Positions 6,676 to 14,151 of a DNA stretch of 19,781 bases are shown here, in pieces (the first letter of the stretch is position 1; each line of letters opens with the position of its first letter). Source of the stretch: Thermodesulfobacteriota bacterium (GTDB lineage: Bacteria > Desulfobacterota > QYQD01); contig JASEGX010000013.1 in assembly GCA_030017815.1 (NCBI GenBank), positions 1 to 19,781 of the forward strand, given 5' to 3'. Made by a program: the position numbers and the translations under genes. The notes under the pieces are model-generated. The model made no database searches. It was not told the origin of the DNA and saw nothing but the letters and a program-made list of their open reading frames with translations.

Positions 6676-6877
6676 GCAGTGCCGTCCTTAGTTCCTTATA
6701 GTCATATCCCTCAGAAAATTCTATCTTTCCTTCTAATTTCAGAAGCTTCATCCGCTTTCTCCAGCGGATAAATTCCTGCAAGGCCACATTAACCAGTTCT
6801 TTTTTTGTCTTAAAACGAGTCAACTTCATCCCCTCGTTAAGAAGACGGTCATCGATTACGATATTTGTCCTGGCCAT
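6662..6877 (-). CDS. vapB: VapB-type antitoxin
   Basis: This 71-aa protein begins MARTNIVIDDRLLNEGMKLT, the short strand plus helix of ribbon-helix-helix-like VapB (type II antitoxin of the VapB/DUF2191 kind), followed by KTKKELVNVALQEFI and a charged tail that should wrap the VapC active site. It is upstream of and overlaps vapC. GAGGTG precedes the ATG by 6 nt. It likely represses its own promoter, centred about 45 bp upstream, as a complex with VapC. Confidence 0.85.
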   Translation of the reverse strand: MARTNIVIDDRLLNEGMKLTRFKTKKELVNVALQEFIRWRKRMKLLKLEGKIEFSEGYDYKELRTALHDSG

Positions 6878-6907
6878 TGATACACCTCTTTTTTAAATTT
6901 TATACAT

Positions 6908-6936
6908 ATATTATTACGTTCTTCGTTATCTGTCAA
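6908..6936 (-). promoter_or_regulatory. Near-consensus sigma-70 promoter of vapBC
   Basis: On the minus strand TTGACA (6931-6936) and TAATAT (6908-6913) are separated by 17 bp, about 31 bp upstream of the vapB ATG. The -35 is a perfect consensus. It fires away from the mazEF-like promoter at 7025-7053, so the two modules share a roughly 120-bp divergent control region. Confidence 0.75.
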
Positions 6937-7024
6937 TTACATTAAGCGCATCCATTTGCTGACGACGCACGCTACTTGATTTCACCGCAGAGCGCAGAGA
7001 AAAAACAATATTAGGTATGATCAA

Positions 7025-7053
7025 TTGACAAAATAGGCGTGCATAGTTATTAT
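7025..7053 (+). promoter_or_regulatory. Near-consensus sigma-70 promoter of the mazEF-like operon
   Basis: TTGACA (7025-7030) and TATTAT (7048-7053) with a 17-bp spacer lie 30 bp upstream of the antitoxin ATG. The antitoxin start is marked by AAGGAG six bases before ATG (7071-7085). Just upstream is a CACCGCAGAGCGCAGAG repeat fragment (about 6981-7005). Confidence 0.75.
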
Positions 7054-7082
7054 GACCAATAAATACAGACAAGGAGTGTGAC

Positions 7083-7307
7083 ATGAAGTCTGCACGTCTT
7101 AATATCTCTCTGCCCCAAAAAACCGTATCAGCTTTAAACAGGGAAGTTAAACCCCGTGAAAGGAGTAAGTTCATAGCCGAAGCTATAAATAATCTACTTA
7201 AGAAGCGGCAGGAACAATGCCTGGCACGAGAATATCAAGAAGCGGCAAACGGGTCGAGGAAACTCAATCAGGACCTGGAAGGGACGCTAGGTGATGGTCT
7301 CGATTAA
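7083..7307 (+). CDS. MazE-like (ribbon-helix-helix) antitoxin
   Basis: A 74-aa protein with an N-terminal strand ARLNISLPQKTVSALNREV followed by RSKFIAEAINNLLKK, a classic ribbon-helix-helix DNA-binding pattern (residues 4-45), then an acidic/polar tail that would bind the toxin. It precedes and overlaps a MazF/PemK toxin gene, so it is the antitoxin and probable autorepressor. Strong AAGGAG ribosome-binding site and a near-consensus promoter are present. RHH-type partners, rather than the AbrB-type MazE fold, are common for the MazF branch with a long overlap, so the name mazE is avoided. Confidence 0.82.
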   Translation: MKSARLNISLPQKTVSALNREVKPRERSKFIAEAINNLLKKRQEQCLAREYQEAANGSRKLNQDLEGTLGDGLD

Positions 7308-7638
7308 GCGTGGTATGATCTTCCTTGTAAATTTCGACCCGGCAGTAGGCTCAGAGGTGCAAAAAGCCAGGCCAGCCCTAGTCGTCTCAAACGACATAAA
7401 CAATATGCATTCACCGATCATATCCATTGCCCCGATTACATCAAACGTAAAAAAGGTCTACTCTTTCGAAGTAGAGATACCAGCGGGCGAAGGCGGACTA
7501 AAAGGACGCTCCAAGGTAATGGTAAACCAGACGCGGGCAGTAGATAAGATGCGCCTTATTAAATGCCTGGGAAGACTTTCTCCTGAAAGAATGGGGGCTG
7601 TAAATGAAGCATTGCGCCTGCATTTTGACCTGCTTTAG
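7294..7638 (+). CDS. mazF: MazF/PemK-type endoribonuclease toxin
   Basis: A 114-aa protein with the hallmark start KRGMIFLVNFDPAVGSEVQKARPALVVSND, then IAPITSNVK and SKVMVNQTRAVDK, all characteristic of MazF/PemK/ChpB toxins, which cleave mRNA or rRNA at short sequences. The RP pair and the PITS segment carry the usual active-site arginine and threonine/serine. It overlaps the antitoxin gene by 14 nt; the start can be ATG at 7294 (used) or the adjoining GTG at 7291. It seems complete. The cleavage motif cannot be predicted. Confidence 0.88.
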   Translation: MVSIKRGMIFLVNFDPAVGSEVQKARPALVVSNDINNMHSPIISIAPITSNVKKVYSFEVEIPAGEGGLKGRSKVMVNQTRAVDKMRLIKCLGRLSPERMGAVNEALRLHFDLL

Positions 7639-8130
7639 TTGTTGAAAACTTTCACTTCGGCCGTTATTCCCGCTCGCACTTATGTTGGAAAAGATTTTCA
7701 ACGCTTCACCGCAAAGGCGCCCCAGTACGGTCGATTCCTCCCTACCCCGGAGGAATAGGCTTTGCCCCAGAGAAATAAGGTAGAACATTTCACGGGGTAA
7801 ACATTCCACAGGGCGGGCGGGGCAGGCAAAGAACGCAGAGAAAAAATTTTTGCCACCAAGGCACCAAGACACAGAGGGATAACTTTACTCTTAGTGGCTT
7901 GGTGTCTTAGTGGCTGGATGCAGATTTGCGCCCCAATTAAATAGCTTCGCATTTTATAGGGCAAGCCGATAAACGCAGATTCTTAAATTTGGAACTCAGG
8001 AACTCATGAAAAAAATACTGTTCTATTCCTGATTTTCCGCCCCGGCGGATCTGCCTGTGGCACGACTTGATTTCCAGATTGAAGCTCCCCGCTGCAAGCA
8101 GCGAGCGACAGAAATTTTTAGCTTACATCA
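7639..8130. repeat. Repeat-packed spacer between two toxin-antitoxin modules
   Basis: No gene is visible. The stretch holds a GTTGAAAA...TTTTCAAC inverted pair (about 7641-7699); a CACCGCAAAGG...AAAGAACGCAGAGAAAAA repeat interrupted by about 100 bp of CCCCGGAGGAATAGG/ACATTTCACGGGGTAAAC palindromic sequence (7702-7845); a GCCACCAAGGCACCAAGACAC...CTTGGTGTCTTAGTGGC hairpin repeat (7852-7936); GGAACTCAGGAACTCATGAA (about 7990-8008); and GAAGCTCCCCGCTGCAAGCAGCG (8080-8103), which recurs at 9741. Reading frames on the minus strand here are composed of repeats and are rejected. Confidence 0.6.
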
Positions 8131-8136
8131 TTTTGT

Positions 8137-8167
8137 TTGCATTTTAATAGCAATATGCTAACATATT
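8137..8167 (+). promoter_or_regulatory. Candidate promoter and operator of the FitAB/VapBC-like module
   Basis: TTGCAT (8137-8142) and TAACAT (8159-8164) are spaced 16 bp. Overlapping the -10 is a perfect inverted repeat AATATG-CTAA-CATATT (8152-8167), a plausible site for the antitoxin's ribbon-helix-helix dimer and hence autoregulation. GGAGG lies 8 nt before the antitoxin ATG. Confidence 0.5.
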
Positions 8168-8195
8168 GACTAATTTCATGTAGGAGGACAGCGCC

Positions 8196-8438
8196 ATGCC
8201 CACTTTATATATCCGGGATATATCCGCCAGCGCCTATCGCAAACTTAAACTTCGTGCCCGGCGTCACCGCCGCGCTCTCACGCAAGAGGCTGCTACTATT
8301 CTTGAAAAAGCACTCGAAGAACCAGAGAAGGAAACCGATATCTGGGCTGAAATGGACGCCATAAAGGAGAGCATTTACATCCGCCTTGGTTCGCTTGGAG
8401 ATAGTGCCCCTCTCATCCGCGAGGATCGTGAGCGATGA
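8196..8438 (+). CDS. FitA/VapB-like Arc-type antitoxin
   Basis: An 80-aa protein whose N-terminal half, LYIRDISASAYRKLKLRARRHRRALTQEAATILEKAL, is a ribbon-helix-helix of the FitA/Arc type (strand 3-8, helices 11-23 and 29-41), with a C-terminal acidic, proline-bearing tail (SAPLIREDRER) suited to fill a PIN active site. It overlaps the following PIN toxin start by 4 nt (ATGA), a sign of coupled translation. GGAGG provides strong initiation. The paired promoter and palindrome support autoregulation. Confidence 0.85.
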   Translation: MPTLYIRDISASAYRKLKLRARRHRRALTQEAATILEKALEEPEKETDIWAEMDAIKESIYIRLGSLGDSAPLIREDRER

Positions 8439-8878
8439 ATCACACTCCCGCCTCAATCGTACTCGATACCAGTGTCGCCATAAAATGGTTTTTCAAAGAG
8501 CCTTATGAAAAAGAGGCCTTGCTCTTAAGGGACGCCTTTCGGGAAGGTCTATGTTTTCTCTTCGCGCCTGACCTGATCTATCCCGACTTTGCCAATACTG
8601 TCTGGAAGCGGATCAACTTTTATAATCTCAGCCCAGAAGAAGGTGTCCAAATCGTCAGGACATTTCAACGTGTTCCCCTGGAGATTGTAGCCTCCAGGGA
8701 TTTGTTGGAGGAGGCCTTCTCAATTGCCGTTCAGTACAAATGCACAGTCTATGATGCCTTGTTCCTGGCTCTGAGTAATGAACGATCTTGCCAGATAATT
8801 ACCGCCGATAAAAAGTTCTATGAGGCTGTATCTGTAACCTTCTCTAATATAAGTTGGATTGAAGAAGTTAAGGTTTAA
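8435..8878 (+). CDS. vapC: PIN-domain (VapC-like) ribonuclease toxin
   Basis: A 147-aa PIN domain protein. D11 (IVLDTSVAIKWF), D107 (TVYDALFLAL) and D125 (IITADKKF) are the conserved acids. The second acid, usually glutamate in a P-x-x-x-x-E-x-x-N context, appears as D51 (YPDFANTVWK), a conservative change. It is coupled to the FitA-like antitoxin by an ATGA overlap. It should act as an RNase blocked by its partner. It is a different subfamily from the VapC at 6286, with no recent duplication evident. Confidence 0.88.
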   Translation: MNHTPASIVLDTSVAIKWFFKEPYEKEALLLRDAFREGLCFLFAPDLIYPDFANTVWKRINFYNLSPEEGVQIVRTFQRVPLEIVASRDLLEEAFSIAVQYKCTVYDALFLALSNERSCQIITADKKFYEAVSVTFSNISWIEEVKV

Positions 8879-8928
8879 TAGAGTTCGACTCGAAAGGCCC
8901 TGCGAAGTTAATCCCTACCTGCTAATCC

Positions 8929-9669
8929 CTATTTTTTAAGCTTCCGCCTCGCCACCCAACTCAGGCTAATCAGGCCGGTTCCTACCAGAAGCATGGTGGC
9001 TGGTTCGGGGACACCGCTGGCGCCGTCGTGGGAAAAAGGACTAAAGATGCAGTGGGTCTTATGGTTGGCCTGGATATAATGGTCGTACGCCACTATATCG
9101 ACCCAGGTATATCCTGAAACGGATATATCAAAAATCTTTGTCTCACCACATGCCGTATCTCCTAATTCGTCTCCCGGAATGTAATTGTATACCGTCTCTC
9201 CTGTGCCAAAATCCCCGATAACATATTCATAATACGAGGTGGGAAACACATCGTGTGGCGGCAATTCAGCGCCATCACCCATGACCGGCGTCCCATAATC
9301 GCAAAAAGAAATATAGGGATCAGCACTATAATCTATCGTCTCATCCAAAATTTCGGAGGCTATAGGCCCATATGGTCCCTTCACGACGGTCCCATTCTCG
9401 GTCAGCTCCCCCTTCAGCCAAGTAACCTCTATTGTACCGTCTTGGTCTGTAGGAACCGCAGATGCAAACTTTACATCGTAAATATTCAGGTTTGCCCCGA
9501 CTACCCAGAGCTCGTAGTCATAAGAGTAAATAATCCACGTTTCCGTGGCAGTATCATACTCAGCCCCCGGAATATAGATCTGCAGGTTGGGCACCGCCCA
9601 GGCAGAGGTGCCAAGGCTCAGGATTACCAAGGTTATCAGTGCCAGATATTTATAGGCTCGTTTTATCAA
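8929..9669 (-). CDS. PEP-CTERM sorting-domain surface protein
   Basis: A 246-aa secreted protein. The signal peptide (residues 1-25, ...LGTSAWA) is followed by a Tyr/Asp/Thr-rich, probably all-beta domain (ETWIIYSYDYELWVVGANLNIYDVKF), related to no family I can name, and the sorting signal GVPEPATMLLVGTGLISLSWVARRKLKK. The start is TTG at 9669, chosen because GGAGGT stands 7 nt upstream and the signal peptide begins there. It converges with the PIN toxin gene across a 50-bp gap. It would be processed by an exosortase encoded elsewhere. Its passenger differs from the protein at 4711, so these are not tandem duplicates. Confidence 0.85.
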   Translation of the reverse strand: MIKRAYKYLALITLVILSLGTSAWAVPNLQIYIPGAEYDTATETWIIYSYDYELWVVGANLNIYDVKFASAVPTDQDGTIEVTWLKGELTENGTVVKGPYGPIASEILDETIDYSADPYISFCDYGTPVMGDGAELPPHDVFPTSYYEYVIGDFGTGETVYNYIPGDELGDTACGETKIFDISVSGYTWVDIVAYDHYIQANHKTHCIFSPFSHDGASGVPEPATMLLVGTGLISLSWVARRKLKK

Positions 9670-10252
9670 CTACAACACCTCCAATTAATTAGGACGCAGA
9701 TTTTCGCTGATACCCGCAGAAAAATATTTTTTATATTGAAGCTCCCCGCAGCAAGCAGCGGGAATGCGCTCGCTATGCATGTTCACAATCTTGGTCCGCC
9801 GAGGCGGACGTCCATCTACATCCAACATGAATAGTGATTCACTTCTGCATTAACTTATTATACAATATCTATGCCAAAAGTTGGATAATATCCCAGATGG
9901 GAAAATATATTCGCTATATCCACAGGTTATGATTATACGGGATTCTCAAGACTAGGATTAGAAAGTCAAAGAAAGAGAAAAGAAATGCCATCTGAATGGA
10001 AAATTACTTCCACTCTGTGTGTAAAGCTTTTCACAGCGAAATTGTTTACCGCAAAAGAACGCAGAGAAAAAAATCTATCTTTTTAACAAGTTAGTTTTCA
10101 TCCGAAAACCCCTATATTCCCTCCCCCTTTGATGGGGGAGGGTCAGGGTGGGGGTGAAAAGATTGGTGTAATCTCATACTGTTCACCCTCCCCCTCGCCC
10201 CCTCCCGTCGAGGGAGGGGGAGTTTTGGGGGACTTTCCGGAGTAATAACAAG
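9670..10252. repeat. Repeat-rich spacer with G/C-run palindromes
   Basis: No gene is visible. Contents: GACGCAGATTTTCGCTGATACCCGCAG (9693-9719) style repeat; GAAGCTCCCCGCAGCAAGCAGCGGG (9741-9765), copy of 8080; GTCCGCCGAGGCGGAC palindrome (9795-9810); an unassigned AT-rich stretch 9840-10035; ACCGCAAAAGAACGCAGAGAAAAA (10048-10071); and two facing hairpins of C/G runs, CCCTCCCCC...GGGGGAGGG and CACCCTCCCCC...CTCCCGTCGAGGGAG (10119-10223). The last are likely structured but not obviously regulatory. Confidence 0.6.
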
Positions 10253-11125
10253 TTAAAACGAAAACTTCTGTCTCTGGTAATGACGGAGGCAGGTCTTAAG
10301 GTTGGTGGCCAGGCCCTTTTTGCTGTTTACTATAAAAAGGTTGTGGTTTATGTGGAAGAGTTCTTCCTTGAGCCGCACCACCGGCCTCTGTTTTCTGCCT
10401 TCCACCCCGTAAAGGCGGCTTATTTCCTCCTCAAAAAGCGGGACGATTTTATCTTTCATACGAAGCTCGGTATCCACCAGAAAGAAAGCCAGATGCGGTG
10501 ATAAATCCTCCAGGCGTTGATAGAAGGCCCGGACATCCGCGGCCTCCACGCCCTTCGGCGGAGAGGATTTTACTTCCACATAGGCCAGACGGTTATCCAG
10601 CCAGGCAATAACATCATAGTCCCCGCCGTGGGGGGTCTCTCTGAACTTTACACCGTAGATAGCCGGGGCCTCAAATTCCCGGATGAATACCTGGGCCACA
10701 AACCATTCGAGGGTGGGGCCTATACTCGATACCGGTTTTATGCCCAGGGCATAGCCGCCTCGATCCAGCCTGGCAACGAGTCCTATCTCCTCAAGAAAAC
10801 GGAGGTAGTTGGCAGCGGTGCGTGGTGAACAATACCGGGTCAGGTCTTTTAAAGTAAAGCGCTGATGATGCGCTATGAGATCACGCAGAAAAAGCCGGAA
10901 GGAATAACGCCCCATCAAGCGATAAAAATGTCCCTCTGCTCCGGCCTCCGCCTCAGGGGATAATAATAACCCTCTATCCGGATTATACTGGATCAGGTTA
11001 AAGCCCTTTTGCCGCAAGATAGAAACTACGGTTACATCCTGGCGGGCCAGGCGATGCTCCAGGTGGAGGATTTTATCCTTTAGACGGGCAATCTCTTTCT
11101 TCAGCCGCTGAACTTCTTTTTCCAT
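10253..11125 (-). CDS. Coiled-coil, winged-helix protein with a PD-(D/E)XK nuclease-like domain
   Basis: 290 aa, not assignable to a named family. Residues 1-29 are a heptad-rich coiled coil (MEKEVQRLKKEIARLKDKI). Residues about 75-125 look like a winged helix (FTLKDLTRYCSPRTAANYLRFLEEIGLVARLDRGGYALG). Residues about 138-225 carry a PD-(D/E)XK-like core: E140, D171 in GGDYDVIAW, and E184-x-K186 in LAYVEVKSSP, then alternating strand/helix ending HLAFFLVDTE. The catalytic-type residues are all present, so nuclease activity is plausible: DNA targeted by the winged helix and cut by the C-terminal domain. It stands alone with its own ATG at 11125. Defence, repair or a non-catalytic regulator are all possible. 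Confidence 0.7.
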   Translation of the reverse strand: MEKEVQRLKKEIARLKDKILHLEHRLARQDVTVVSILRQKGFNLIQYNPDRGLLLSPEAEAGAEGHFYRLMGRYSFRLFLRDLIAHHQRFTLKDLTRYCSPRTAANYLRFLEEIGLVARLDRGGYALGIKPVSSIGPTLEWFVAQVFIREFEAPAIYGVKFRETPHGGDYDVIAWLDNRLAYVEVKSSPPKGVEAADVRAFYQRLEDLSPHLAFFLVDTELRMKDKIVPLFEEEISRLYGVEGRKQRPVVRLKEELFHINHNLFIVNSKKGLATNLKTCLRHYQRQKFSF

Positions 11126-11149
11126 TGTGGATGTATTATGCGCATATAC

Positions 11150-11202
11150 GCAGACTAAAGCCTGCGGCTACCCGCTAATCGCTATACGCTACCCGCTATA
11201 CT
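11150..11202. repeat. Short repeats AAAGCCTGCGGCTAC and CGCTATACGCTA
   Basis: ACTAAAGCCTGCGGCTACC (about 11154-11172) matches the repeat at 17651-17675, and CGCTATACGCTACCCGCTATA (11181-11201) matches the heptamer family at 5710. This fills the gap between the nuclease-like gene and the FeoA-DtxR gene. Confidence 0.55.
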
Positions 11203-11920
11203 ACACCGCCTTTACATAAATATCATGTACGATCTCCGGATCGACCGCTACCGTAGTCTCACCTACCTGTATAATAGGGGAAGGCTTCTTCTGCCGCAGC
11301 TTGATTATACTTCCCGGTACCACACCCAGGGCGCTCAATTTATCCAGCCTGGCCGGAAAATTGGAAGAAATAAAGACAATACGCCCTTCTCCGCCCGGAT
11401 CAAGGTCGTTAAGGGGCATAACCAGAGGCTTTACACTCTTTTCAGGGGCTGTGCAGCATTTTCCCGGTGGAATAGGTTTGCCGTGCGGACAGACCGGAGG
11501 ATGGCCAAGGAAAGTGCAGACACTATCCGTAACCTCCGGGCTCAAAATATGCTCCAATTTACACGCTTCCTTCTCTGCCTCCTCCTCCGAAAGCTCAAAT
11601 ATCTCCATAAGCAGCCGCTCGGTCAGACGGTGTCTGCGTATAATCTCACGGGCCTTTTCCTCTCCTTTTTCTTTGAGATAGACCTTATCCCCTTCCCTGG
11701 CAAAAAGTCCTTCCTGCTCCATGTAGGAGAGTATATTCCTGGCCTCAGGGTCCGATGCCTCGCTCTGGAGATCGGCCAGGTTTGAAACGCCGTTTTCACG
11801 CAGGTTCCAGATAAATTCCAGCAGTTCATCAATGGCCCGGTCACGGGTTTCTGCTTCCCTGTGACAGAATGGCCCCCGGATATGACAATGTGGTTTTCTC
11901 TTTCCCCAGTTAAATTTCAT
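11201..11920 (-). CDS. DtxR/MntR-type metal-dependent repressor fused to a FeoA domain
   Basis: 239 aa. Residues about 25-95 are a winged helix (NGVSNLADLQSEA...NILSYMEQEGLF). Residues 96-150 are the dimerisation/metal region (RRHRLTERLL, ACKLEHILSPEV, GHPPVCPHGKPIP), with DtxR-family metal ligands C120, H124, C144 and H146 in view. Residues about 166-239 are an SH3-like FeoA domain (MPLNDLDPGGEGRIVFI...LGVVPGSIIKLRQ). Unusually, the N-terminus carries a CHIRGPFCH cluster and a CC pair follows the PHG motif, suggesting an extra metal or redox site. It probably senses Fe(II) or Mn(II) and helps control the feoB gene upstream of it. GGAGGT precedes the ATG. A repeat separates it from feoB, so co-transcription is uncertain. 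Confidence 0.88.
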   Translation of the reverse strand: MKFNWGKRKPHCHIRGPFCHREAETRDRAIDELLEFIWNLRENGVSNLADLQSEASDPEARNILSYMEQEGLFAREGDKVYLKEKGEEKAREIIRRHRLTERLLMEIFELSEEEAEKEACKLEHILSPEVTDSVCTFLGHPPVCPHGKPIPPGKCCTAPEKSVKPLVMPLNDLDPGGEGRIVFISSNFPARLDKLSALGVVPGSIIKLRQKKPSPIIQVGETTVAVDPEIVHDIYVKAV

Positions 11921-11934
11921 AGGTACCTCCTCTT

Positions 11935-12131
11935 AGCTGTCAGCTATCAGCTTAATATGTTGAGCCTCTTGCAAAAGTCGTCACACCGGTGAAAACCGGT
12001 GTCCAGAAGTATCTCAATCTGCTTGAAATTACTGGATTCCGGCTTTCGCCGGAATGACAAGAACGCCATTTACAAGACTTTTGCAAGAGGCTCAAGTTGT
12101 TTATCTTATATTTTCTGACGGCTGATAGCTG
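11935..12131. repeat. Flanking CAGCTATCAGC inverted repeats around a nested element
   Basis: CAGCTATCAGC (11941-11951) and GCTGATAGCTG (12120-12130) are perfect 11-bp inverted copies on either side of the MITE at 11960-12095. AGCTGATAGCTGA-type words belong to a common low-complexity spacer repeat. The MITE seems to have landed inside or beside it. Confidence 0.5.
11960..12095. mobile_element. MITE with perfect 19-bp terminal inverted repeats (TTGAGCCTCTTGCAAAAGT)
   Basis: The 136-bp element is bounded by TTGAGCCTCTTGCAAAAGT (11960-11978) and its perfect inverse at 12077-12095. The core has two hairpins, ACACCGGTGAAAACCGGTGT (11982-12001) and ATTCCGGCTTTCGCCGGAAT (about 12036-12055), matching the double-hairpin layout of the related copy at 2402-2534. 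No coding capacity is present. It lies between feoB and the DtxR-FeoA gene. No clear target duplication was seen. Confidence 0.75.
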
Positions 12132-12157
12132 AGTGCTAATTGCTGATCGCTTACCCA

Positions 12158-14149
12158 TTATATTTTAAAACCCGTGATTTTCAAAATTAAATTCAGCAGA
12201 CCTCCCACCGTAAAGGCCACAGCCAGGATAAAGCCACTTATGGCCACACCGATTTTCCAGCCCCTTTCTTTGACAATGACCAGGAAATTAGCCAGGCACG
12301 GGACAAACAGGGTCAAGGTCACTAAGGCTACGAGGATTTGTTCGGCACTCAACGCATGCACCCGTGCCAACGCTAAAAGACCGGCTGCGCCATAGTCACG
12401 CCGCAAAAAACCGATGAGAAAGGCCTGGGTGGTCTCTACCGGAAGTCCCAGTACGCCTTTAATAAACGGCGCAGCTCCGTTTTCGATATGTATCAGTATC
12501 CCGGCCCTATCCAGTATAAAAAGTATAAATGTACTCAGGGCAAAGAGGGGTACGGCCTCTTTTAAATACCACTCTATACGGGACAGGGTCTTAATGAGGA
12601 TATTCCCGATCCTGGGAAGGCGGATGGGCGGGAGTTCCAGGACAAAATCGGAAGATTCGCCCGGCAGATAGCGTGCAGCCAGGTAGCCGACCACCGCCAG
12701 GACGAGGCCTACCACCCCGCCCCAGAGCACAACCAGCATGGGAGAAAATCCGGAGAGCATGCCGAAAATAACGGCCATCTGTGCCGAACAGGGGACACCA
12801 AGGGCCAGGAGCAGGGTAACGATAATCCTATCCCGCTTGCTTTCCAATATGCGGGTGGTAAGCGTAGCCATAGTGGCACACCCCAGCCCCAGAATCATAG
12901 GCAGAATGGCCTTTCCATTAAGACCGATTAACCGGAATATCTTGTTACTCATAACCGCCAGCCGGGGCAGATAACCGGAATCCTCCATCAGGCCGAAGGC
13001 TATGAAAAAAAAGGTAATAATAGGCAGGATCAGGGCAAAGGCATAGGTCATGGCCATGGTCAGAAGACCATACTGGCCGACCAGCAGGTCCCTCAGCCAG
13101 GCCACCGGCACCAGGCGCTCGGTCCATCTTAGGAAAAAGGGGTTGATATACTCTCCGAAAACCGTCTCTTCCATAAAGTCAACGGCCACGCCGGCGCCAA
13201 AAACGCCGATTACTTGATAGAGTAAATAAACCGCGCCTATCAGAATAACCACGCCCCAAAACGGATGTACGGATAGTTCGCCAATGCGGGTGGAGAGCCG
13301 CTTCCGTTTGATAGGATTAATTATGGTCACCCGGCGCACAATTTCATCCACCTTTTTCAGGCGGGCCTGGTTAATCAGATAGCTTATGGGTTGATCGAAT
13401 CTGGCCTGGCATGATCTCCGGATCGCCTCGATCTCATTGACCCTGGATTCCGGCAGGCGTGCATGCAGCCATCGTTTAAGACTTTTATCCCCGGAAAGGA
13501 GCATGATAGCGATGGAACGGGGGCTTATATTCTCTTCCGGCAGGAACTCCGCTATCTGAGAGATGGCCTCTTCCAGGGCCGGAGGGTAACTTATGTGCAA
13601 TGTGGCCTCTCTCAGATCACCAAGCTCTTCCGTTATCTTTTCCAGATTCTTTTTCTGTGTGGCTACGGTGGAGATGACCCTGGCGCCGGTCAGCGAGGAA
13701 AGCTCCTGATAATTTATTTTGATGCCGCGTTCGCGGGCCTCATCCTCCATATTAAGCACAAGCAGAAAAGGATATCTCATTTCGGCCAATTGGCTGGATA
13801 TAAGGAGACTGCGGCGCAGATTCTTGGCATCAGCCACCTGGACGATTAAGGCATCCTTCTCATTAAGTAAAATATTGCGCGTAACTATCTCATCTTCAGA
13901 GGTGGGCAGCAGGCTGTTTACGCCCGGCGTATCCAGCACAGTAACATTTTTACCCCTCCATTTAGTCGTACCATGTGAAACCTCTACGGTCGTCCCCGGA
14001 TAGTTTGAAACCACGACGTATTTACCGGTCAGGTAGTTGAAGACAACACTTTTACCCACGTTCGGGTTGCCGACCAGTATGATTTCTTTTGCTGACTTCC
14101 GGTTAATATCCTTACTCTCCATCCCCCTATTTTTTCCCCGCTTTCTCAT
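12158..14149 (-). CDS. feoB: Ferrous iron transporter FeoB
   Basis: An inner-membrane Fe(II) transporter with a cytosolic GTPase (663 aa from this start). The G1 loop VGNPNVGKS is at residues about 26-34, the NYPGTT switch, DTPGVNSLL (G3) and NMEDE (G4) follow, then a helical spacer and about ten membrane segments. The two 'gate' regions read LGLGCATMATLTTRIL and LGVPCSAQMAVIFGM, a variant of the usual GxGCxxPA and SCGARxP forms that keeps the two pore cysteines. The reading frame is open to 14320, but the first 57 residues are encoded by repeat elements; ATG 14149 with GGGGGA 8 nt upstream is used, and ATG 14122 is the alternative. It stands between fur and a DtxR-FeoA gene, consistent with iron control. 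Confidence 0.9.
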   Translation of the reverse strand: MRKRGKNRGMESKDINRKSAKEIILVGNPNVGKSVVFNYLTGKYVVVSNYPGTTVEVSHGTTKWRGKNVTVLDTPGVNSLLPTSEDEIVTRNILLNEKDALIVQVADAKNLRRSLLISSQLAEMRYPFLLVLNMEDEARERGIKINYQELSSLTGARVISTVATQKKNLEKITEELGDLREATLHISYPPALEEAISQIAEFLPEENISPRSIAIMLLSGDKSLKRWLHARLPESRVNEIEAIRRSCQARFDQPISYLINQARLKKVDEIVRRVTIINPIKRKRLSTRIGELSVHPFWGVVILIGAVYLLYQVIGVFGAGVAVDFMEETVFGEYINPFFLRWTERLVPVAWLRDLLVGQYGLLTMAMTYAFALILPIITFFFIAFGLMEDSGYLPRLAVMSNKIFRLIGLNGKAILPMILGLGCATMATLTTRILESKRDRIIVTLLLALGVPCSAQMAVIFGMLSGFSPMLVVLWGGVVGLVLAVVGYLAARYLPGESSDFVLELPPIRLPRIGNILIKTLSRIEWYLKEAVPLFALSTFILFILDRAGILIHIENGAAPFIKGVLGLPVETTQAFLIGFLRRDYGAAGLLALARVHALSAEQILVALVTLTLFVPCLANFLVIVKERGWKIGVAISGFILAVAFTVGGLLNLILKITGFKI

Positions 14150-14151
14150 CT

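Noticed and set aside
7498..7964. Minus-strand frames of 124 and 88 aa behind mazF
   Set aside because: Built from dispersed repeats and the mazF complement.
9253..9834. 193-aa plus-strand frame over the second PEP-CTERM gene
   Set aside because: Antisense shadow of a gene with signal peptide and VPEP tail; extends into repeats.
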